Counted from the first letter of the stretch, positions 1-8,163 are shown. The stretch is 25,036 nucleotides of DNA from CAYLGY01 sp964383325 (GCA_964383325.1 CAYLGY010000037.1:1-25036); one strand, 5' to 3'. Program-made: numbers and translations. Notes: generated from the sequence alone by a model not told the origin.

Positions 1-765
1 CTCGACGTGACGCCGCTATCGCTGGGTATCGAGACGCTGGGCGGTGTTTTCACGCGGCTGATCGAGCGCAACACGACGATCCCGACGAAGAAGAGCCAGA
101 CCTTCTCGACGGCTGAGGACAATCAGAATGCGGTCACGATCCGGGTCTTCCAGGGCGAACGGGAAATGGCGGCCGACAACAAGCTGCTTGGCCAGTTCGA
201 TCTGGTCGGCATCCCGCCGGCGCCGCGGGGCGTGCCGCAGATCGAGGTGACCTTCGACATCGACGCCAATGGCATCGTCAATGTTTCCGCCAAGGACAAG
301 GGCACGGGCAAGGAGCATCAGATCCGGATCCAGGCATCAGGCGGATTGTCCGACGAGGACATTGAGCGGATGGTCAAGGAGGCGGAAGCGCATGCCGAAG
401 CCGACAAGCAGCGCCGTGCACTGGTCGAGGCGCGCAACCAGGCCGAAGCGCTGGTGCATTCGACCGAGTCCAGCCTGAAGGAATATGGCGAGAAGGTCTC
501 GGAGACGGATCGCAAGGCGATCGAGGATGCGGTAGCCGAACTGAAGACGGCCATTGAGGGCGAGGACATGGCGGCGATCCAGGCAAAGACCGAGAGCCTC
601 GCCCAGGTATCGATGAAGCTCGGACAGGCCATGTATGAAGCCAGCCAGGCCGAAGCCGCCGGAGCCGATCCGGCGAGCGGCGGAGCCGGCAAGGAAAATG
701 AGGATGTCGTCGACGCCGATTTCGAGGAAATCGATGACGACGAAGACAAGAAGAAGTCGGCCTGA
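1..765 (+). CDS. dnaK: Chaperone DnaK (Hsp70), C-terminal part; 5' end outside the window
   Basis: Hsp70 chaperone that binds exposed hydrophobic peptides in an ATP-dependent cycle with DnaJ and GrpE in the cytoplasm. The frame is already open at base 1. The visible 254 residues begin at the start of the substrate-binding domain (LDVTPLSLGIETLGG), run through the beta-sandwich (VTFDIDANGIVNVSAKDKGT) and the helical lid (SDEDIERMVKEAEAH), and end in an acidic tail (DADFEEIDDDEDKKKSA). The whole N-terminal ATPase domain lies upstream of the window. dnaJ follows 68 bp downstream on the same strand, the usual dnaKJ order. Identity is secure; only the 5' boundary is missing. Confidence 0.98.
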   Translation, partial: LDVTPLSLGIETLGGVFTRLIERNTTIPTKKSQTFSTAEDNQNAVTIRVFQGEREMAADNKLLGQFDLVGIPPAPRGVPQIEVTFDIDANGIVNVSAKDKGTGKEHQIRIQASGGLSDEDIERMVKEAEAHAEADKQRRALVEARNQAEALVHSTESSLKEYGEKVSETDRKAIEDAVAELKTAIEGEDMAAIQAKTESLAQVSMKLGQAMYEASQAEAAGADPASGGAGKENEDVVDADFEEIDDDEDKKKSA

Positions 766-784
766 TGGCCTCTTGAGGGATGAA

Positions 785-810
785 CCTCCCCGGCATTGAT
801 GCCGGGGAGG
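785..810 (+). promoter_or_regulatory. Strong stem-loop between dnaK and dnaJ
   Basis: A perfect 10-bp inverted repeat, CCTCCCCGGC (785-794) and GCCGGGGAGG (801-810), encloses ATTGAT; the pairing can extend two more base pairs into the loop. No run of T follows, so it is not a classic intrinsic terminator. An intercistronic hairpin here would partly terminate transcription or protect the 3' end of the dnaK message, giving more DnaK than DnaJ. The structure is seen; the role is inferred. Confidence 0.6.
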
Positions 811-833
811 CATTTCTGGTATCGGGCAGGGTG

Positions 834-1976
834 ATGGCCAAAGCTGATTTCTACGAAATGCTGGGCGTCGACAGAAGTGCCGACGCTGCCGCTCTGAAGA
901 GCGCCTATCGCCGCCTGGCGATGAAATATCATCCGGACAGGAATCCGGATGACAAGGAAGCCGAAAGAAAGTTCAAGGAAATCGGCGAAGCCTACGAGAC
1001 GCTGAAGGATCCGCAGAAGCGGGCCGCCTATGATCGTTTCGGTCACGCAGCCTTCGAGAATGGCGGGATGAATGGCGGCTTTGGGGGGTTTGGCGGCGGC
1101 GGCTTCGCAGATATATTCGAGGATATTTTCGGCGAGATGATGGGTGGCCGCCAGCGCCGCCAGACCAATGGCCGAGAGCGCGGCGCCGATCTGCGCTACA
1201 ACATGGAAATCACGCTGGAGGAATGCTTCACCGGCAAGACCGCGGAGATCCGTGTCCCGACCTCGGTTCAGTGCGGCGAATGCGCCGGGAGCGGCGCGAG
1301 GCCGGGCACCTCGCCCGTTACCTGCCTCATGTGTTCGGGTGCGGGACGGGTGCGGGCGGCACAGGGCTTCTTCTCGATCGAACGGACCTGCCCGCAATGC
1401 GGTGGCCGGGGCCAGACCATTCCCGACCCCTGCGGCAAGTGTCACGGCCAGGGCCGCGTCACCGAGGAGCGGGCCTTGTCGGTGAATATTCCTGCCGGAA
1501 TCGAGGACGGAACGAGGATTCGGCTGTCTGGTGAGGGAGAGGCAGGTTTGCGCGGCGGCCCGCCCGGCGATCTCTATATTTTCCTTTCAACGCGACCGCA
1601 TGAATTCTTCCAGCGCGATGGGGCCGATCTCTACTGCAAGGTGCCCGTCTCGATGACGACTGCTGCACTTGGCGGAACCATCGAGGTGGCAACGCTGGAC
1701 GGAACGCAGACGCGGGTGAAGATTCCGGAGGGGACGCAGAATGGCCGACAGTTCCGGTTGAAAGGCAAGGGCATGCCGGTATTGCGCCAGTCCAGGACGG
1801 GAGACCTGTTCATTCAGCTCTCCGTGGAGACGCCGCAGAATCTGAGCCGCCGCCAGCGTCAGCTTCTGGAAGAATTCGAGCAGATTTCCTCGCAGGAGAA
1901 TTCTCCGCAGTCTTCTGGCTTCTTTTCGAGAATGAAGGAATTCTTCGAGTCTCTCGGAGAGAGTTCCCGGGCCTGA
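834..1976 (+). CDS. dnaJ: Chaperone DnaJ (type I Hsp40)
   Basis: Co-chaperone that delivers substrates to DnaK and stimulates its ATPase. The 380-aa product has the full type I layout: an N-terminal J domain with the HPD motif at residues 33-35 (KYHPDRNPDD), a Gly/Phe-rich linker (about 80-100), four zinc-binding CxxCxGxG repeats (CGECAGSG, CLMCSGAG, CPQCGGRG, CGKCHGQG) and the C-terminal substrate-binding region. The frame is open from 780, but the family start MAKADFYEMLGV places translation at ATG 834, just after a GGGCAGG stretch; a start at 780 would put the dnaK-dnaJ hairpin inside the coding sequence. It is probably cotranscribed with dnaK. Confidence 0.97.
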   Translation: MAKADFYEMLGVDRSADAAALKSAYRRLAMKYHPDRNPDDKEAERKFKEIGEAYETLKDPQKRAAYDRFGHAAFENGGMNGGFGGFGGGGFADIFEDIFGEMMGGRQRRQTNGRERGADLRYNMEITLEECFTGKTAEIRVPTSVQCGECAGSGARPGTSPVTCLMCSGAGRVRAAQGFFSIERTCPQCGGRGQTIPDPCGKCHGQGRVTEERALSVNIPAGIEDGTRIRLSGEGEAGLRGGPPGDLYIFLSTRPHEFFQRDGADLYCKVPVSMTTAALGGTIEVATLDGTQTRVKIPEGTQNGRQFRLKGKGMPVLRQSRTGDLFIQLSVETPQNLSRRQRQLLEEFEQISSQENSPQSSGFFSRMKEFFESLGESSRA

Positions 1977-2139
1977 GCCAATTTGCAAGTCTGGGCGGTT
2001 CCCTCTGCATGCGGCGCCTATCCCGAATAAGGATTCCTGCCTGGCAAGCTGAAGAAGCGTATCCTTGCTGGCAAAAGGCAATTTCTAGAATTGCCGCGCA
2101 GTGATAAAAGACTTTGATTCGCTTCAATGGCAGGACAAG

Positions 2140-2736
2140 ATGCATCAGCTGCGCAAGAAACTGGCCCAACGCTTCGATGAGGAAGTGCGCTTCTTCAAGG
2201 GATGGATCGATGGGCCGAGGGCCGTCGGGGCGGTGCTTCCGACCAGTGGCGTCACTGCCCGGCGCATGGCGGCGCCGATCCGGCCCGCCTCCGGCCTTCC
2301 GGTCCTCGAACTGGGTCCCGGAACCGGTGTCATCACTCGTGCCATCCTGCAGCGTGGCGTGAAACCCTCCGACCTCTGGTCAATCGAATATTCGGCGGAC
2401 TTCGTCGAGCAGCTTCGGCGGGAGTTTCCCGCCGTGAACATCGTCCATGGCGACGCATTCGACCTGGATTCTGCCCTTGGCGATCATGCAGGCCTCCAGT
2501 TCGATTGCGTGATCTCCGCCGTGCCGCTCCTGAGTTTCCCGACGCAGAAACGGATCGATTTCGTCGAATCCCTGCTCGATCGCATGCCGGCAGGACGACC
2601 CGTGGTGCAAATCACCTATGGCCCGCGCTCGCCCGTTCCCGGCAAGGGTAGAAGCTTTGCCGTCGAGCATTACGACTTCATCTTCCGCAATTTCCCGCCC
2701 GCGCAATTATGGACCTACCGCCGCAACGCGGCTTGA
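2140..2736 (+). CDS. pmtA: Phospholipid N-methyltransferase, PmtA-like class I SAM methyltransferase
   Basis: Probable methyltransferase that converts phosphatidylethanolamine to its N-methylated forms (up to phosphatidylcholine) with S-adenosylmethionine at the cytoplasmic membrane. Family marks are the N-terminal FDEEVRFFKGWIDGPRAVGA block, the SAM-binding motif LELGPGTG, the acidic motif after strand 2 (IEYSADF) and a conserved QITYGPRSPVP block near the end. At about 198 aa it has the usual size of the Rhizobium-type PmtA family. The frame is open from a GTG at 2101, which lacks a ribosome site; ATG 2140, preceded by AGGA, is preferred but not certain. It ends 26 bp from the 3' end of the convergent prpE gene. 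How far methylation goes, and the exact lipid acceptor, cannot be read from the sequence. Confidence 0.85.
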   Translation: MHQLRKKLAQRFDEEVRFFKGWIDGPRAVGAVLPTSGVTARRMAAPIRPASGLPVLELGPGTGVITRAILQRGVKPSDLWSIEYSADFVEQLRREFPAVNIVHGDAFDLDSALGDHAGLQFDCVISAVPLLSFPTQKRIDFVESLLDRMPAGRPVVQITYGPRSPVPGKGRSFAVEHYDFIFRNFPPAQLWTYRRNAA

Positions 2737-2762
2737 GCTCCACCGGATCGCCCGGCGGAAGC

Positions 2763-4661
2763 TTATCCGCGATCGCTGGATGAAAGTGCCTGCGAGATTT
2801 CGTCGAGGACAGCCGGATCCTCGATCGTGGCCGGCATGGTCCATTCCTGGTCATCGGCAATCTTCTGCATGGTAGCGCGCAGGATCTTGCCGGAACGGGT
2901 CTTCGGCAGTCGGGGTACGGCCATGACCTTGCGAAATGCCGCGACCGGGCCGATGCGTTCGCGCACCATTTCCACGATCTCTGCCTCCAGTTCAGCGGGA
3001 TCTCGATTGCTGCCCGAATTCAACACGACGAAGCCACAGGGGATCTGCCCCTTCATTTCATCGGCAATGCCGATCACCGCGCATTCGGCGACGTCCGGAT
3101 GTTCGCTGACAACTTCCTCCATCGCGCCCGTCGACAGTCGATGACCTGCAACATTGATGATGTCATCGGTGCGGGACATGATGAATATATAGCCATCCTC
3201 ATCGATCATCCCTGCATCGGCGGTCTTGTAGTAGCCCGGGAAGTCGGTGAGATAGGCGTCACGGAAGCGCTGGTCGGCGTTCCACAAGGTGGGGAGATTG
3301 CCCGGCGGCAATGGCAGGCGCAGGGCGATATTGCCCAGCGTGCCCCGGGGGACGGGGTTGCCGGCATCATCGAGGATCTCGATATCATAGCCCGGCATCG
3401 GCACGGAGGGCGAGCCGTATTTCACCGGCAATTGCCCCAGCCCAACCGGATTGCCGGCGATGGTCCAGCCGGTTTCCGTCTGCCACCAATGGTCGAGCAC
3501 AGGGCGATTCAGCTTCGCTTCCGCCCATTTCACGGTTTCGGGATCTGCGCGCTCGCCGGCCAGAAAGAGCGTGCGGAAACCGGACAGATCGTATTTGCGG
3601 ATCAGCTCCCCGCCGGGATCGCGCTGCTTGATGGCGCGGAATGCGGTAGGCGCGGTAAACAGGGCCGCTACCCCGTATTCGGAGATGATGCGCCAGAACA
3701 CGCCCGCATCGGGAGTGCCAACCGGCTTGCCCTCGAAGAGTACCGTGGTCGCGCCATGCAGCAGCGGCGCGTAGACGATATAGGAATGGCCAACGACCCA
3801 GCCGACATCGGAGGCAGCCCAGAAGACCTCGCCTGGCTCGATGCCGTATTTGTGTTTCATCGTCCATTTGAGCGCGACCATATGGCCGCCATTGTCCCGC
3901 ACCACGCCCTTCGGCTGCCCCGTCGTGCCGGAAGTGTAGAGGATGTAGAGCGGATCGGTCGCGGCAACCGGCACGCAGGGCACCTCGCGGCCTCTCGTCT
4001 TCGAGATCGCCTCGGCATAGTCGATGTCACGGCCGTCCTGCAGTTCGCAGCGCTGCTCGTCGCGCTGGAACACGATGCAATTGTCGGGCTTGTGCGCTGA
4101 TAGCCGGATGGCCTCGTCCAGCAGCGGCTTGTAGGGCACGATTCGGGCGGGCTCGATGCCGCATGATGCGGAGATGACCAGTTTCGGCGTCGCATCCTCG
4201 ATGCGGGTGGCGAGTTCCTTCGAGGCAAAGCCCCCGAACACGACCGAGTGAATGGCGCCGATGCGGGCGCAGGCGAGCATGGCGAAGATGGCCTGCGGGA
4301 TCATGGGCATGTAGATAATGACCCTGTCGCCCCTGGCGACCCCCAGATCCTGCATGACGGCAGCGATCGCGCGCACTTCGTCGCGCAGTTCGCGGTAGGT
4401 GAAGGTCTGCTTGCGCCCCGTAATGGGGCTGTCATGGATCACGGCAAGCTGGTCGGCGCGCCCGGCTTCGACGTGACGGTCTACCGCATTGTGGCACGTA
4501 TTGCACATGGCGCCGGTGAACCAGCGTCCATACACTCCTGCCGATGGATCGAAAATGCGGTCGGCAGGCCGGAACCAGTCGATCTCCCTTGCCTGCTCGC
4601 GCCAGAAACCCTCGGGATCCTGGCGCCATGCTTCATATACTGCGTGATAGCGGGAACTCAT
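2763..4661 (-). CDS. prpE: Propionate--CoA ligase (PrpE), acyl-CoA synthetase family
   Basis: AMP-forming ligase that activates propionate (and often acetate) to the CoA thioester through an acyl-adenylate. The 632-aa length fits PrpE/Acs. Visible motifs are the P-loop YTSGTTGQPKGVV followed by RDNGGH, a PrpE hallmark; the adenylation block WWQTETGW; the hinge region YKTADAG...DGYIFIMSRTDD; and the C-terminal PKTRSGKILR, with the catalytic and acylation-prone lysine at residue 592. The start ATG (complement of 4659-4661) has a GGAGGG ribosome site about five bases upstream. The gene stands alone on the minus strand, convergent with pmtA; no methylcitrate-cycle genes are adjacent. Propionate preference over acetate is inferred from the RDNGGH-type signature. 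Confidence 0.92.
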   Translation of the reverse strand: MSSRYHAVYEAWRQDPEGFWREQAREIDWFRPADRIFDPSAGVYGRWFTGAMCNTCHNAVDRHVEAGRADQLAVIHDSPITGRKQTFTYRELRDEVRAIAAVMQDLGVARGDRVIIYMPMIPQAIFAMLACARIGAIHSVVFGGFASKELATRIEDATPKLVISASCGIEPARIVPYKPLLDEAIRLSAHKPDNCIVFQRDEQRCELQDGRDIDYAEAISKTRGREVPCVPVAATDPLYILYTSGTTGQPKGVVRDNGGHMVALKWTMKHKYGIEPGEVFWAASDVGWVVGHSYIVYAPLLHGATTVLFEGKPVGTPDAGVFWRIISEYGVAALFTAPTAFRAIKQRDPGGELIRKYDLSGFRTLFLAGERADPETVKWAEAKLNRPVLDHWWQTETGWTIAGNPVGLGQLPVKYGSPSVPMPGYDIEILDDAGNPVPRGTLGNIALRLPLPPGNLPTLWNADQRFRDAYLTDFPGYYKTADAGMIDEDGYIFIMSRTDDIINVAGHRLSTGAMEEVVSEHPDVAECAVIGIADEMKGQIPCGFVVLNSGSNRDPAELEAEIVEMVRERIGPVAAFRKVMAVPRLPKTRSGKILRATMQKIADDQEWTMPATIEDPAVLDEISQALSSSDRG

Positions 4662-4686
4662 TTCGGCCCTCCGGCATCTTGACCTT

Positions 4687-4716
4687 ACCCTAATTGGATG
4701 AAAGGAGGACTTTCAA
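4687..4716 (-). promoter_or_regulatory. Candidate sigma-70 type promoter for prpE
   Basis: Read on the minus strand, TTGAAA (complement of 4711-4716) and TAGGGT (complement of 4687-4692) are separated by 18 bp and lie about 25 bp upstream of the prpE start. The -35 hexamer is good; the -10 keeps only the most conserved positions (TA and the final T). This is a weak call made by eye. Confidence 0.3.
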
Positions 4717-4732
4717 GAGGAAGTGCGCTCAA

Positions 4733-4894
4733 TTGATCAAGATCCTGTCCCTGCTCATCATCGTCATGATGGTGGTCCACCTGATCCGCCCGCTCAACCT
4801 GCCCGGCCTGCGTCGCAGGAGCGATTTCTGGAAGATTGCCGTCGTCGCGCTGGCGGCAATCTCCCTGACGATCCTGATCCGTCCGGCGAGCTGA
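4733..4894 (+). CDS. Small two-helix membrane protein, unknown function
   Basis: I do not recognise this short ORF. It encodes two hydrophobic segments (KILSLLIIVMMVVHLI and IAVVALAAISLTILI) joined by a basic loop (RPLNLPGLRRRSDFWK), which predicts an inner-membrane hairpin protein. The start is uncertain. TTG 4733 gives 53 aa and has AGAGGAAG about ten bases upstream. TTG 4694 gives 66 aa with a basic N-terminus, but then the strong AAAGGAGG at 4701-4708 falls inside the gene. No ATG exists in frame before the first helix. It is divergent from prpE and ends 12 bp before the convergent aldolase gene. The regular hydrophobic-basic-hydrophobic pattern argues that it is coding. Confidence 0.5.
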   Translation: MIKILSLLIIVMMVVHLIRPLNLPGLRRRSDFWKIAVVALAAISLTILIRPAS

Positions 4895-4906
4895 GCCCGC
4901 CTTCAG

Positions 4907-5932
4907 TCACGCGGCCTTTTCCAGTTCCGGCTTCCACTCGCCACTGGCAGCGAAGCCATTCATGCGCGCACGGTGCGCGAAGGCGCGCTGGGCGGCCGCG
5001 ACATTTGCGCTATCACCCTTCCATGCTGCCAGGGCGGCTGCCTGCAGTGCGCGTCCATAAGAGAAGGTCAGGTTCCATGGCAGGTTGCCAGCGGCATTCA
5101 TGGCCGACAGATGCGCCGTTGCCTCTTCATCCGACTGCCCGCCGGAAAGGAACGCAATGCCCGGCACCGCCGCCGGCACCGTACGCTTCAGGCAGCGCAA
5201 GGTCTTTTCGGCAACCTCTTCGACGCTCGCCTTGCGGGCATTCTTGCCATCGATGACCATGTTCGGCTTCAGGACGATGCCTTCGAGCAGCACACGTGCT
5301 TCATGCAGTTCGGCAAATACGGTCTGCAGCACCCATTCCGTTACTTCCGCGCAACGGTCGATCGAGTGGTTCCCGGGTTTGCCGTCCATCAGCACTTCGG
5401 GTTCAACGATCGGCACGATCGCCGCTTCCTGACAGAGGGCGGCATATCGGGCGAGCGCATGTGCATTCGCCTTCACCGCTCCCCAGCTGGGCAGGCCATC
5501 GGAAATGGAGATTACTGCCCGCCATTTGGCAAAGCGGGCCCCGGCCTGATGATAGCCGGCCAGCCTCTCGCGCAATCCATCCAGCCCCTCGGTGACCGTT
5601 TCCCCCGGATGGCCCGGCAGATCCTTGGCGCCCTTGTCGACCTTGATCCCGGGGATGGCGCCGCTGCCGCGGATGAGATCGACGAGTGGCGTGCCGTCGG
5701 CTGCCTTCTGCCCAAGTGTTTCCTCGAACAGGATCACGCCGGAAATGTAATTGCGCATCGCATCTTCCGTACGGAACAGCATCTCGCGATAATCGCGTCG
5801 CGAGGTCTCGGTCGATTCCGTGCCGATGCTGTCGAAACGCTTCTTGATCGTTCCAGAACTTTCGTCGGCTGCCAGAATACCCTTGCCGCGGGCAACCATC
5901 GCTTGGGCTATTTCTTCGATGCGTTCACTCAT
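4907..5932 (-). CDS. fba: Class I fructose-bisphosphate aldolase
   Basis: Glycolytic and gluconeogenic enzyme that cleaves fructose-1,6-bisphosphate to dihydroxyacetone phosphate and glyceraldehyde-3-phosphate through a lysine Schiff base, without a metal. The 341-aa product matches the eukaryotic-like class I family: GILAADES (18-25), KWR (136-138), EPE (177-179), the Schiff-base lysine K222 in VLKPNM, and the phosphate-binding LSGGQSDEEAT. The ATG at complement 5930-5932 has GGAGG five bases upstream. It is monocistronic on the minus strand and divergent from ispG. The shared intergenic region holds two hairpins in the aldolase leader (listed separately). In an organism using the Entner-Doudoroff route, the enzyme may act mainly in gluconeogenesis; that is inference. 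Confidence 0.95.
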   Translation of the reverse strand: MSERIEEIAQAMVARGKGILAADESSGTIKKRFDSIGTESTETSRRDYREMLFRTEDAMRNYISGVILFEETLGQKAADGTPLVDLIRGSGAIPGIKVDKGAKDLPGHPGETVTEGLDGLRERLAGYHQAGARFAKWRAVISISDGLPSWGAVKANAHALARYAALCQEAAIVPIVEPEVLMDGKPGNHSIDRCAEVTEWVLQTVFAELHEARVLLEGIVLKPNMVIDGKNARKASVEEVAEKTLRCLKRTVPAAVPGIAFLSGGQSDEEATAHLSAMNAAGNLPWNLTFSYGRALQAAALAAWKGDSANVAAAQRAFAHRARMNGFAASGEWKPELEKAA

Positions 5933-5952
5933 TCATGCCTCCATCAATTTGT

Positions 5953-5979
5953 CTGCCCGCGAATACCAGATGCGGGCGG
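5953..5979 (-). promoter_or_regulatory. Stem-loop in the aldolase 5' leader
   Basis: CTGCCCGC (5953-5960) and GCGGGCGG (5972-5979) can pair over eight positions, one of them a G-T wobble, around an 11-base loop. It lies 20 bp upstream of the aldolase start codon, next to its ribosome site, so it could affect translation. Role unknown. Confidence 0.35.
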
Positions 5980-6014
5980 GAAACGGAATGGACGTCGCCG
6001 ACATGAATCGATTG

Positions 6015-6038
6015 AAAAGGGGGCAGGACAGGGCCCCC
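6015..6038 (-). terminator. Intrinsic-terminator-like hairpin upstream of the aldolase gene
   Basis: On the minus strand GGGGGC (complement of 6033-6038) pairs with GCCCCC (complement of 6019-6024) around an eight-base loop, and the stem is followed directly by TTTT. This is the form of a rho-independent terminator, placed about 85 bp before the aldolase start. It could be a leader attenuator, or it could block transcription arriving from the ispG side. The T-run is short, so strength is doubtful. Confidence 0.4.
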
Positions 6039-6171
6039 GCGTCCCAGGCGTCAAAGGGTCGCGGCGAGGGGCGCCCTTGCCGCCTCCCGGTTCTCGCGAG
6101 TTCGGCCTGTTGCAAGCGGGCGCGACATGCTACATGCCGGCCAGAAATCCAGGCAGTGGAGCGGCAAGCGC

Positions 6172-7518
6172 ATGACCGGATATCAGTCCAGACCCCTGAC
6201 ACGACGCAGATCGGTGGCGGTACCGGTCGGCAATGTGCTGGTCGGCGGCAATCATCCGGTCGTCGTGCAATCCATGACCAATACCGACACGGCGGATGTC
6301 GATTCGACGGTGGCGCAGGTGGCGGCGCTGCATCGGGCCGGCTCCGAACTGGTACGGATCACTGTCGATCGGCCGGAGGCCGCGGCGGCGGTTGCGCGCA
6401 TCCGCGACCGGCTTGACCGGTTGGGCATCGCCGTGCCGCTGATCGGCGACTTCCATTATATCGGTCACAAGCTGCTGGCCGATTATCCGGAATGTGCGGC
6501 GGCGCTGGCGAAATACCGGATCAATCCCGGCAATGTCGGCTTTGGCGAGAAGCGGGATCGCCAGTTCGCGGCCATTGTCGAGACTGCGCTCCGTCATGAC
6601 AAGCCCGTGAGGATCGGGGTCAACTGGGGTTCGCTCGACCAGAGCCTGCTGACAAGGCTGATGGACAGGAACCACGAAGAGGGCGCGCCGCTGACGGCCG
6701 AGGAGGTGATGCGCGAAGCGATCGTGCAATCGGCCATCCTGTCGGCAAACCTGGCTGAGGAGATCGGGCTGGGGCGGGACCGGATCATTCTCTCTGCCAA
6801 GGTCAGCCAGGTGCAGGATCTCATTGCGGTCTATACCGAACTGGCGCGGCGCTCGGATCACGCATTGCATCTCGGCCTCACTGAGGCGGGCATGGGAACG
6901 AAAGGCATCGTGGCTTCCTCCGCCGCCATGGGCATCCTCCTGCAGCAGGGAATTGGCGACACCATCCGCATTTCCCTGACCCCGGAGCCGGGCGGGGACC
7001 GCACGCGCGAGGTGCAGGTGGCGCAGGAATTGCTACAGACCATGGGCTTTCGCCAATTCGTGCCCATCGTGGCGGCATGCCCCGGCTGCGGCCGGACGAC
7101 TTCTACCGTCTTCCAGGAACTCGCGCAGAGGATCCAGGAGGACATTCGTGCCAACATGCCCGCCTGGCGCGAGCGCTATCCCGGCGTCGAAACTCTGTCC
7201 GTCGCAGTGATGGGCTGCATCGTCAATGGCCCGGGCGAGTCGAAACATGCCGATATCGGCATATCGCTTCCCGGTACCGGCGAGGCGCCCGCTGCTCCCG
7301 TGTTCATCGATGGTCGCAAGGCCGCTACCTTGCGCGGCCCGGATATTGCCGGGGAATTCCAGAAGATGGTGGCAGACTATATCGAGCGCCGGTTCGGGCG
7401 CCCCGCGACACCATCAGATGGACCGTCCGCCATCGACCTCGAGCGCAATGCCAGTGATGAACTCGGCCTCGTCGGAGACGAGCCAGAGCGCGGCATTGGC
7501 GATGTCGAGCGGAGTTGA
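6172..7518 (+). CDS. ispG: 4-hydroxy-3-methylbut-2-enyl diphosphate synthase (IspG/GcpE)
   Basis: [4Fe-4S] enzyme of the MEP isoprenoid pathway that reductively converts methylerythritol cyclodiphosphate to HMBPP in the cytoplasm. The 448-aa product shows the TIM-barrel start (VGGNHPVVVQSMTNTDTADV), the glycine-rich INPGNVGFGEKR block, and the cluster ligands C303 and C306 (ACPGCGR) and C349 (GCIVNGPGESKHADIG). ATG 6172 is chosen because MTGYQSRPLTRR begins the conserved region and GGAG lies upstream; the frame itself is open from 6127. The natural family end is near VADYIERRFG. The last ~34 residues here are encoded inside the 3' end of the convergent dehydrogenase gene, so they look like a read-on extension with no family match that I can see. 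Confidence 0.95.
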   Translation: MTGYQSRPLTRRRSVAVPVGNVLVGGNHPVVVQSMTNTDTADVDSTVAQVAALHRAGSELVRITVDRPEAAAAVARIRDRLDRLGIAVPLIGDFHYIGHKLLADYPECAAALAKYRINPGNVGFGEKRDRQFAAIVETALRHDKPVRIGVNWGSLDQSLLTRLMDRNHEEGAPLTAEEVMREAIVQSAILSANLAEEIGLGRDRIILSAKVSQVQDLIAVYTELARRSDHALHLGLTEAGMGTKGIVASSAAMGILLQQGIGDTIRISLTPEPGGDRTREVQVAQELLQTMGFRQFVPIVAACPGCGRTTSTVFQELAQRIQEDIRANMPAWRERYPGVETLSVAVMGCIVNGPGESKHADIGISLPGTGEAPAAPVFIDGRKAATLRGPDIAGEFQKMVADYIERRFGRPATPSDGPSAIDLERNASDELGLVGDEPERGIGDVERS

Positions 7519-8163
7519 GAAACGGCCAAGCGGGATGGAATCGAGGAATTTCGCGCGCATTTCCGGCGTGTCCTCGCCCATGAACTGAGCCAGCATGCCG
7601 GTTTCGCCGGCGACGGGGCACAGGCAGTTGACGCGGATTCCGTCCGGGGCGAGCTCTACCGCCATGGATTTCGTTGCAGTCACTACCCACCCCTTGGATG
7701 CATTGTACCAGGTGAGGCCGGGACGTGGACGGAGTGCGGCGGTCGAGGCCGTATTGAGAATGGTTCCCCCGCCCTGGGCGCGCATGATCGGCAGGACCGC
7801 GAGCGTCGAATGGTAGATTGCCTTCATGTTGACGGCCTGGATCAGGTCGAAATCATGTTCTGCCACATCCTCCAGCGGCCCCTTGCGATGCGTGAAGCCA
7901 GCATTGTTCACCATGATGTCGATGCGCCCGCTGAACTTCATTGCCGCATCCACCAGGGCGTGGATGTCCTTGCTGCTGGAGATGTCCGCCCGCATGGGCA
8001 GTGCTGCGGCGCCGATCATGCTGGCCACGCGCTCCGCGCCCACAGTATTGAGATCGGCGACGACGACCTGCGCGCCTTCCTCGGCAAAGCGAAGTGCCAT
8101 GCCTTCCCCGAATCCGGACGCCGCTCCGGTAATGATTGCCGTCTTGCCCTGCAGACGTCCCAT
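7414..8163 (-). CDS. Short-chain dehydrogenase/reductase, FabG-like
   Basis: NAD(P)-dependent classical SDR of 249 aa. Visible marks are the cofactor motif TGAASGFG (12-19), the acidic residue after strand 2 (VVADLNT, D37), NNAG (86-89), the catalytic S140, Y153 and K157 (TASTAAL, YNASK), and the C-terminal FITGIALEVDGG block. The aspartate after strand 2 favours NAD over NADP. The ATG at complement 8161-8163 has AGGAGA upstream; the open frame extends further 5' but without family similarity. The substrate cannot be read; FabG-like and sugar or alcohol dehydrogenases share these motifs. It is divergent from zwf and its 3' end overlaps ispG by 105 bp. Confidence 0.9.
   Translation of the reverse strand: MGRLQGKTAIITGAASGFGEGMALRFAEEGAQVVVADLNTVGAERVASMIGAAALPMRADISSSKDIHALVDAAMKFSGRIDIMVNNAGFTHRKGPLEDVAEHDFDLIQAVNMKAIYHSTLAVLPIMRAQGGGTILNTASTAALRPRPGLTWYNASKGWVVTATKSMAVELAPDGIRVNCLCPVAGETGMLAQFMGEDTPEMRAKFLDSIPLGRFSTPLDIANAALWLVSDEAEFITGIALEVDGGRSI

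Noticed and set aside
318..1445. Long open frame on the minus strand opposite dnaK and dnaJ
   Set aside because: It runs antisense to two certain genes, has no recognisable motif, and such frames are common opposite GC-rich coding DNA.
1977..2100. Imperfect inverted repeat around 2077-2095 considered as a dnaJ terminator or pmtA operator
   Set aside because: The arms are only 7 bp with an off-centre loop and no T-run; too weak to call.
3099..4100. Long plus-strand open frame opposite prpE
   Set aside because: The prpE frame on the other strand carries all PrpE motifs over full length; this frame has none.
4973..6175. 400-codon plus-strand open frame opposite the aldolase gene
   Set aside because: It is antisense to a complete class I aldolase and shows no domain or ribosome site.
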